Shown here in pieces: positions 14,842 to 18,036 of a stretch of DNA of 18,036 bases. The DNA is from a bacterium (GTDB lineage: Bacteria > Fidelibacterota > Marinisomatia > Marinisomatales > Marinisomataceae): the NCBI GenBank assembly GCA_023255095.1, contig JALRJJ010000092.1, positions 1-18,036 on the forward strand, in the 5' to 3' direction. The notes below the pieces were generated by a model. The model was not told the origin of the DNA. It ran no database searches and saw nothing but the letters and a program-made list of their open reading frames with translations. The position numbers and the translations under genes are program-made. Position 1 is the first letter of the stretch; each line of letters begins with the position of its first letter.

Positions 14842-15831
14842 ATGGCAGCTAAAGAAGTAAATAAAACATTAGAAGCAGTAGAAAAAGATATTAATAAGGA
14901 GTATGGTGAAGGCTCAATCATGCGATTGGGTGGAACCACTAAATTGAATGTCGAAGCGATTTCTACTGGTTGTTTATCTTTAGATATGGCTTTAGGAATT
15001 GGTGGAGTTCCTAAAGGAAGAATTGTTGAAGTTTTTGGCCCGGAATCCTCTGGAAAAACTACCTTAGCATTACATGTAGTTGCCGAGTGTCAAAAAAAAG
15101 GGGGAAAAGCCGCTTTTATTGACGCTGAAAATGCTTTAGACCCTGAATATGCCAAAAACCTTGGTTGTAATGCTGCCGACTTATTGATTTCTCAACCAGA
15201 CTCAGGAGAGCAAGCATTGGATATTCTCCAACGTTTACTGGAAACTGCAGCGTTAGATGTTATTGTAATCGATTCAGTCGCCGCTTTAGTACCTAAAGCA
15301 GAGTTAGATGGACAAATTGGTGATGTCACAGTAGGATTACAAGCTAGACTTATGTCTCAAGCCCTTCGAAAGCTTTCTGGGCCTATCAGTAAATCAAAAA
15401 CTTGTGTGATTTTTATCAATCAAATCAGAGAAAAAATTGGTGTGATGTTTGGTAGTCCAGAAACTACTCCAGGGGGTCGAGCCTTAAAATTCTATTCTTC
15501 CGTTCGTTTAGATATTCGAAGAATTGCTGCGATTAAGGAAGGTTCTGATATGACTGGTAATCGTACTAGAGTAAAGGTGGTTAAGAATAAAGTTGCTCCT
15601 CCATTCAAGGTCACTGAATTTGATATTATGTATGGAAAAGGTATTTCTTACGCAGGAGACTTGCTTGATTTAGCGCTTCAAGGAGAAATTATCGAGAAAA
15701 TGGGTTCATGGTTCTCTTACAAAGATGAGAAAATTGCTCAGGGTAGAGAAAAAGTGAAGATTTTGCTTGAGACAGATGATAAGCTTATGAAAGCAGTTCT
15801 TAAAGACGTTAAAGGATATTTAGGTCTCTAA
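14842..15831 (+). CDS. recA: Recombinase RecA
   Basis: A 329-aa RecA: strand exchange, and the co-protease that triggers LexA and UmuD cleavage. Numbering matches E. coli almost exactly: Walker A G66-P-E-S-S-G-K72-T-T, catalytic E96, then the L1 region [22 protein letters not shown] and the L2 region around [13 protein letters not shown]. Residue 97 is Asn in DAENALDP where His is usual. The protein lacks the long acidic C-terminal tail of E. coli RecA (353 aa). GGAAG lies eight bases before the ATG. No SOS-box-like palindrome or separate promoter is visible in the 12-nt gap after cinA, so recA seems to depend on upstream transcription. Confidence 0.98.
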   Translation: MAAKEVNKTLEAVEKDINKEYGEGSIMRLGGTTKLNVEAISTGCLSLDMALGIGGVPKGRIVEVFGPESSGKTTLALHVVAECQKKGGKAAFIDAENALDPEYAKNLGCNAADLLISQPDSGEQALDILQRLLETAALDVIVIDSVAALVPKAELDGQIGDVTVGLQARLMSQALRKLSGPISKSKTCVIFINQIREKIGVMFGSPETTPGGRALKFYSSVRLDIRRIAAIKEGSDMTGNRTRVKVVKNKVAPPFKVTEFDIMYGKGISYAGDLLDLALQGEIIEKMGSWFSYKDEKIAQGREKVKILLETDDKLMKAVLKDVKGYLGL

Positions 15832-15875
15832 AAACAACTTTAAGTTTAGACTTTAATAATCCATCCTCTGATTAG

Positions 15876-15881
15876 TAAAGT
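15876..15881 (+). promoter_or_regulatory. Possible -10 element before the acetyltransferase gene
   Basis: TAAAGT ends five bases before the ATG at 15887, in a 55-nt gap after recA that has no ribosome site and no clear terminator. The gap also contains the 7-nt direct repeat ACTTTAA (15837-15843 and 15850-15856). Confidence 0.25.
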
Positions 15882-15886
15882 ATTTG

Positions 15887-16342
15887 ATGTTAACAATAAG
15901 AGAATATTCTCATGATTCAGACTGGAAAAAGATTTGTCACATTCATGACATCTCCAGACTGGTTGAGTTAAAAGGCTCTGCATCCATTAATGCTTTTATT
16001 CCATTAAAAGACTGTTATCAAGATGAAGAACTTTTTCAATCATCTATTTATGTTGGAGAAGTAGATCAAAAAATTATTGGTTTTGTAGCATATAATAAGA
16101 ATGAGATTACTTGGTTATATATTAAAAAAAGTCAATTTCGAAAAGGTTACGGTAAACAACTTCTAAGTTTTGTGCTAAAAAAACTAGATGAACCTGCAAA
16201 AGTAACTGTCCTAAATAACAATATACGTGCTATTAATTTATATCAGTCATTTGGATTTCAAATTGTCGAAGAAAAAAAAGGAAAAATTCCCAATACAGAT
16301 GTTGAGGCGATTGGTTATAAAATGAAGCAAAATAACCCTTAA
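15887..16342 (+). CDS. GNAT-family N-acetyltransferase
   Basis: A 151-aa GNAT protein that would transfer an acetyl group from acetyl-CoA to an amine. The acetyl-CoA pyrophosphate loop is F-R-K-G-Y-G-K-Q-L-L (Q/RxxGxG/A form, about residues 85-94), preceded by the strand WLYIKKS. The final motif N-I-R-A-I-N-L-Y-Q-S-F-G-F is typical. The substrate is unknown: the N-terminal half has no features linking it to RimI or to drug-modifying enzymes. A TTG three bases upstream is in frame, but the ATG at 15887 is the natural start. It lacks a Shine-Dalgarno site, as do other first genes in this window. Confidence 0.85.
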   Translation: MLTIREYSHDSDWKKICHIHDISRLVELKGSASINAFIPLKDCYQDEELFQSSIYVGEVDQKIIGFVAYNKNEITWLYIKKSQFRKGYGKQLLSFVLKKLDEPAKVTVLNNNIRAINLYQSFGFQIVEEKKGKIPNTDVEAIGYKMKQNNP

Positions 16343-16359
16343 ATGGGATTCTAAATCTT

Positions 16360-16394
16360 ATTAAGCTAACGGATTAGAAATTCGTTGGCTTAAT
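16360..16394. terminator. Bidirectional hairpin between the acetyltransferase and symporter genes
   Basis: A 12-bp stem, ATTAAGCTAACG (16360-16371) with CGTTGGCTTAAT (16383-16394), contains one G-U pair and an 11-nt loop. It lies between two convergent genes, and its right arm includes the stop codon of the symporter gene. Neither side has a long T-run, so it may terminate weakly in both directions or protect 3' ends. Confidence 0.55.
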
Positions 16395-17856
16395 CAAACT
16401 TTTCAAAATAATTCGCTGAAAGCGTTTTCAATTTTGAACTAAGCAAGATTAATGCTAATAGGTTTGGGAAAGTCATAAACGCTAAAGCGGCATCTCCAAA
16501 CATCCAAACTTGTTCTAATGTTAAAATAGAACCTGCAAAGAACATAAAAACGTAAAGGTATCGGTAATAACTAATTGCTTTAGCACCAAAAAGATATTCC
16601 GTAGCACGATCTCCATAAAAAGACCAACTGATAGCAGTCGATAAGGCAAATAGAACAACAGCTATAGTTACTAAGAAATTACCGAATGGAATGCCTTGAG
16701 AAAAAGCATAGCTGGTTAATAAAACGCCTTCTTTCATTTCTGTCACAGAAGTATCAATGCGTTGAGCATAGAATTCTGTAAAATGCCAGGAATCGGTAAC
16801 CATAATCACTAATCCAGTTAAAGAACAGATAATAATTGTATCAATGTAAGGTTCTAATAAGGCGACTACACCTTCACGAACAGAATAATTAGTTTTGGCA
16901 GTTGAGTGAGCAATTGCTGCTGAACCCTGACCAGATTCACTAGAAAATAATCCGCGTTTTACTCCCATCATCATGGTATTTAAAAAGGCAATAACTGCAC
17001 CAGAGGCTACTCCAATAGCAGGCTCTTTTAAAGAAGGAGGATTAAACGCCATGTCAAAAATATAACCAAATGATTCTCCCACGTGAGAAAAATTAGTTAA
17101 AATGATAAATAAGGCAGCAAACACATAGATTGTTGCCATAATTGGAACCAAATAACCAGTGACATTCCCAATTCTTTTTATTCCACCAATAATCACTAAT
17201 CCAACCAAGAATGCACAAACTAAACCAATGATAACATGCATAATAGAGATATTTGAAACGCTCCCCATGAAACTGATCGATGAAGTAGTCATAATGGCAC
17301 TATCCATACTAAAGATACTTCCCATTTGGTTATATAATTGTTGAGTTAAGGTATTGGATTGAATCGCATTTCCGGTAAAGAAAGAACAAATAACTGCAAA
17401 ACAGGCAAAAGTAACAGCTAACCATCTCCATTGAGGTCCAAGACCGTTTTCAATGGTATACATGGGTCCACCAGCAGTATTGCCATTTTCATCCATTTCT
17501 CGATATTGAACTGCTAAGGTACATTCAGCATATTTTAATGCTGTACCAAAAAAAGCGGTGATCCACATCCAAAAGAGTGCACCAGGTCCACCATAATAAA
17601 TGGCAATTGCTACTCCAGCTATATTACCAATACCAACAGTCGCGGCTAAAGCGGTTGATAGTGCTCGAAAATGATTTAAATCCCCTTCATCTTCAACGTC
17701 ATCATAATCTCCTCGAGTAACTTTGATTCCATGTAAAATACGTCTTAATTGAGGGAAACCCAGTTTAAAGCTCATATAAATTCCTGTTCCCAATAGAGAA
17801 ATAACCATTAAGGGAATGGTCGCAAAAGGAAAACTATTAATCACAGAATCAGACAA
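16390..17856 (-). CDS. AGCS-family sodium/amino-acid symporter, 5' end uncertain
   Basis: A polytopic transporter of about 488 aa in the alanine/glycine:cation symporter family (PF01235 type), which imports Ala or Gly with sodium. Family blocks: L-L-G-T-G-I-Y near the N-terminus, AATVGIGNIAG, GGPGALFWMWITAFFGTALK, GGPMYTIENGLG, and SSESGQGSAAIAHSTAKT in the second half. Many hydrophobic helices are visible. The start is doubtful: 17856 is a TTG without a ribosome site. The frame stays open to 17925 with no ATG, and a broken rplX gene overlaps that extension. The native start may have been lost at a junction near 17886-17900. From residue 1 as given, the distance to LLGTG is close to other family members, so little protein is missing. 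Confidence 0.88.
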   Translation of the reverse strand: MSDSVINSFPFATIPLMVISLLGTGIYMSFKLGFPQLRRILHGIKVTRGDYDDVEDEGDLNHFRALSTALAATVGIGNIAGVAIAIYYGGPGALFWMWITAFFGTALKYAECTLAVQYREMDENGNTAGGPMYTIENGLGPQWRWLAVTFACFAVICSFFTGNAIQSNTLTQQLYNQMGSIFSMDSAIMTTSSISFMGSVSNISIMHVIIGLVCAFLVGLVIIGGIKRIGNVTGYLVPIMATIYVFAALFIILTNFSHVGESFGYIFDMAFNPPSLKEPAIGVASGAVIAFLNTMMMGVKRGLFSSESGQGSAAIAHSTAKTNYSVREGVVALLEPYIDTIIICSLTGLVIMVTDSWHFTEFYAQRIDTSVTEMKEGVLLTSYAFSQGIPFGNFLVTIAVVLFALSTAISWSFYGDRATEYLFGAKAISYYRYLYVFMFFAGSILTLEQVWMFGDAALAFMTFPNLLALILLSSKLKTLSANYFEKFD

Positions 17857-17879
17857 TAAATTAGCAGGAAAAGACCACG

Positions 17880-17948
17880 CTAAGTCAAAAAAATGAACTC
17901 CTTTCCAGAAAGCACTATTACTTGATCACCTTTTTTTATCTTTTTCAA
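17880..17948 (-). pseudogene. rplX: 5' fragment of rplX (ribosomal protein L24), broken after about 17 codons
   Basis: Directly after rplN, a TTG start (17948-17946) with AGGA upstream opens a frame reading KKIKKGDQVIVLSGKE. This is the N-terminal KOW-type strand of L24. L24 should continue with a K/R-G-K-x-G stretch for about 80 more residues; here it changes to F-I-F-L-T and stops at 17882-17880. The rplN-rplX order is that of the bacterial S10/spc operon. The homology ends at about 17898, inside the 5' region of the symporter gene, so the gene is cut by a rearrangement or a chimeric join. Confidence 0.85.
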
Positions 17949-17958
17949 CTCAATATTC

Positions 17959-18036
17959 CTATATTACTTCTGGAGCTAAAGAAATAATCTTAAGCTGTTT
18001 CTTTGCTCTTAACTCTCTGGTTACAGGCCCAAATAC
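17959..18036 (-). CDS. rplN: Ribosomal protein L14, C-terminal end (5' outside the window)
   Basis: On the minus strand the last 25 codons before the TAG at 17961-17959 read as the highly conserved end of L14: FGPVTREL, then KIISLAPEVI. L14 is an essential protein of the large ribosomal subunit. The rest of the gene lies beyond the window edge. It is followed after 10 nt by the start of rplX, as in normal ribosomal-protein operons. The fragment is AT-rich like the rest of the window, so it may come from the same genome. The surrounding genes are not those expected beside it. Confidence 0.92.
   Translation of the reverse strand, partial: VFGPVTRELRAKKQLKIISLAPEVI

Noticed and set aside
15832..15886. 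Terminator after recA
   Set aside because: Only a short direct repeat and a poor imperfect stem are present, with no T-run.
17880..17948. The 22-codon rplX remnant as a functional small protein or leader peptide of the symporter gene
   Set aside because: The match to the L24 N-terminus right after rplN explains it better; a regulatory leader role has no independent support.
1..18036. Mobile elements, CRISPR arrays, phage or defence genes
   Set aside because: Read on both strands; no transposase, integrase, repeat-spacer pattern, terminal inverted repeats or toxin-antitoxin pair was seen.

Overview
The window is AT-rich bacterial DNA, densely coded, almost all of it housekeeping genes. The gene set (umuDC, a run dnaX-ybaB-recR-pgsA-pgpA-cinA-recA, a YceI protein, an SRD5A-family membrane reductase, a TPR lipoprotein, an AGCS symporter) and the base composition suggest a free-living Gram-negative of the FCB type, for instance a marine Marinimicrobia (SAR406)-like lineage. 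That placement is inference; nothing in the window proves it. I see no prophage, IS element, CRISPR array or defence island.

Layout. (1) 3-2093, plus: an SOS mutagenesis unit, umuD (5' cut by the window edge), umuC, and a yjjX-type nucleotide phosphatase gene broken by one in-frame TAA. (2) 2112-2745, plus: two small unrecognised membrane proteins. (3) 2782-3501, minus: a secreted YceI protein. (4) 3596-5707, plus: a translation block, tRNA-Ser(TGA), gltX, tRNA-Arg(ACG), tadA. gltX starts 1 nt after its tRNA and tadA 7 nt after its tRNA; tRNA-Arg(ACG) is the classical TadA substrate. (5) 5704-6453, minus: steroid-5-alpha-reductase-family protein, convergent with tadA and divergent from the next block. 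(6) 6497-15831, plus: eleven genes with no gap over 12 nt: SDR, thioesterase, yaaA, TPR lipoprotein, dnaX, ybaB, recR, pgsA, pgpA, cinA, recA. (7) A GNAT acetyltransferase, plus, and a convergent AGCS sodium/amino-acid symporter, minus, with a good hairpin between them. (8) 17880-18036, minus: the 3' end of rplN (L14) and the first codons of rplX (L24), which then breaks off and runs directly into the 5' end of the symporter gene.

How it fits together: regions 1 and 6 carry much of the DNA-damage toolkit (Pol V, RecA, RecR, and YaaA if it acts as in E. coli) together with the clamp-loader subunit DnaX and acidic phospholipid synthesis (PgsA, PgpA). Region 4 couples tRNA genes to tRNA-acting enzymes.

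The points most worth a second look are the rplX/symporter breakpoint (chimeric join or real rearrangement), a DnaX in which all four zinc-ligand cysteines are replaced without any length change, the tRNA-abutting gltX and tadA starts, and the single nonsense codon in yjjX. I did not find a convincing wholly new multi-gene system.
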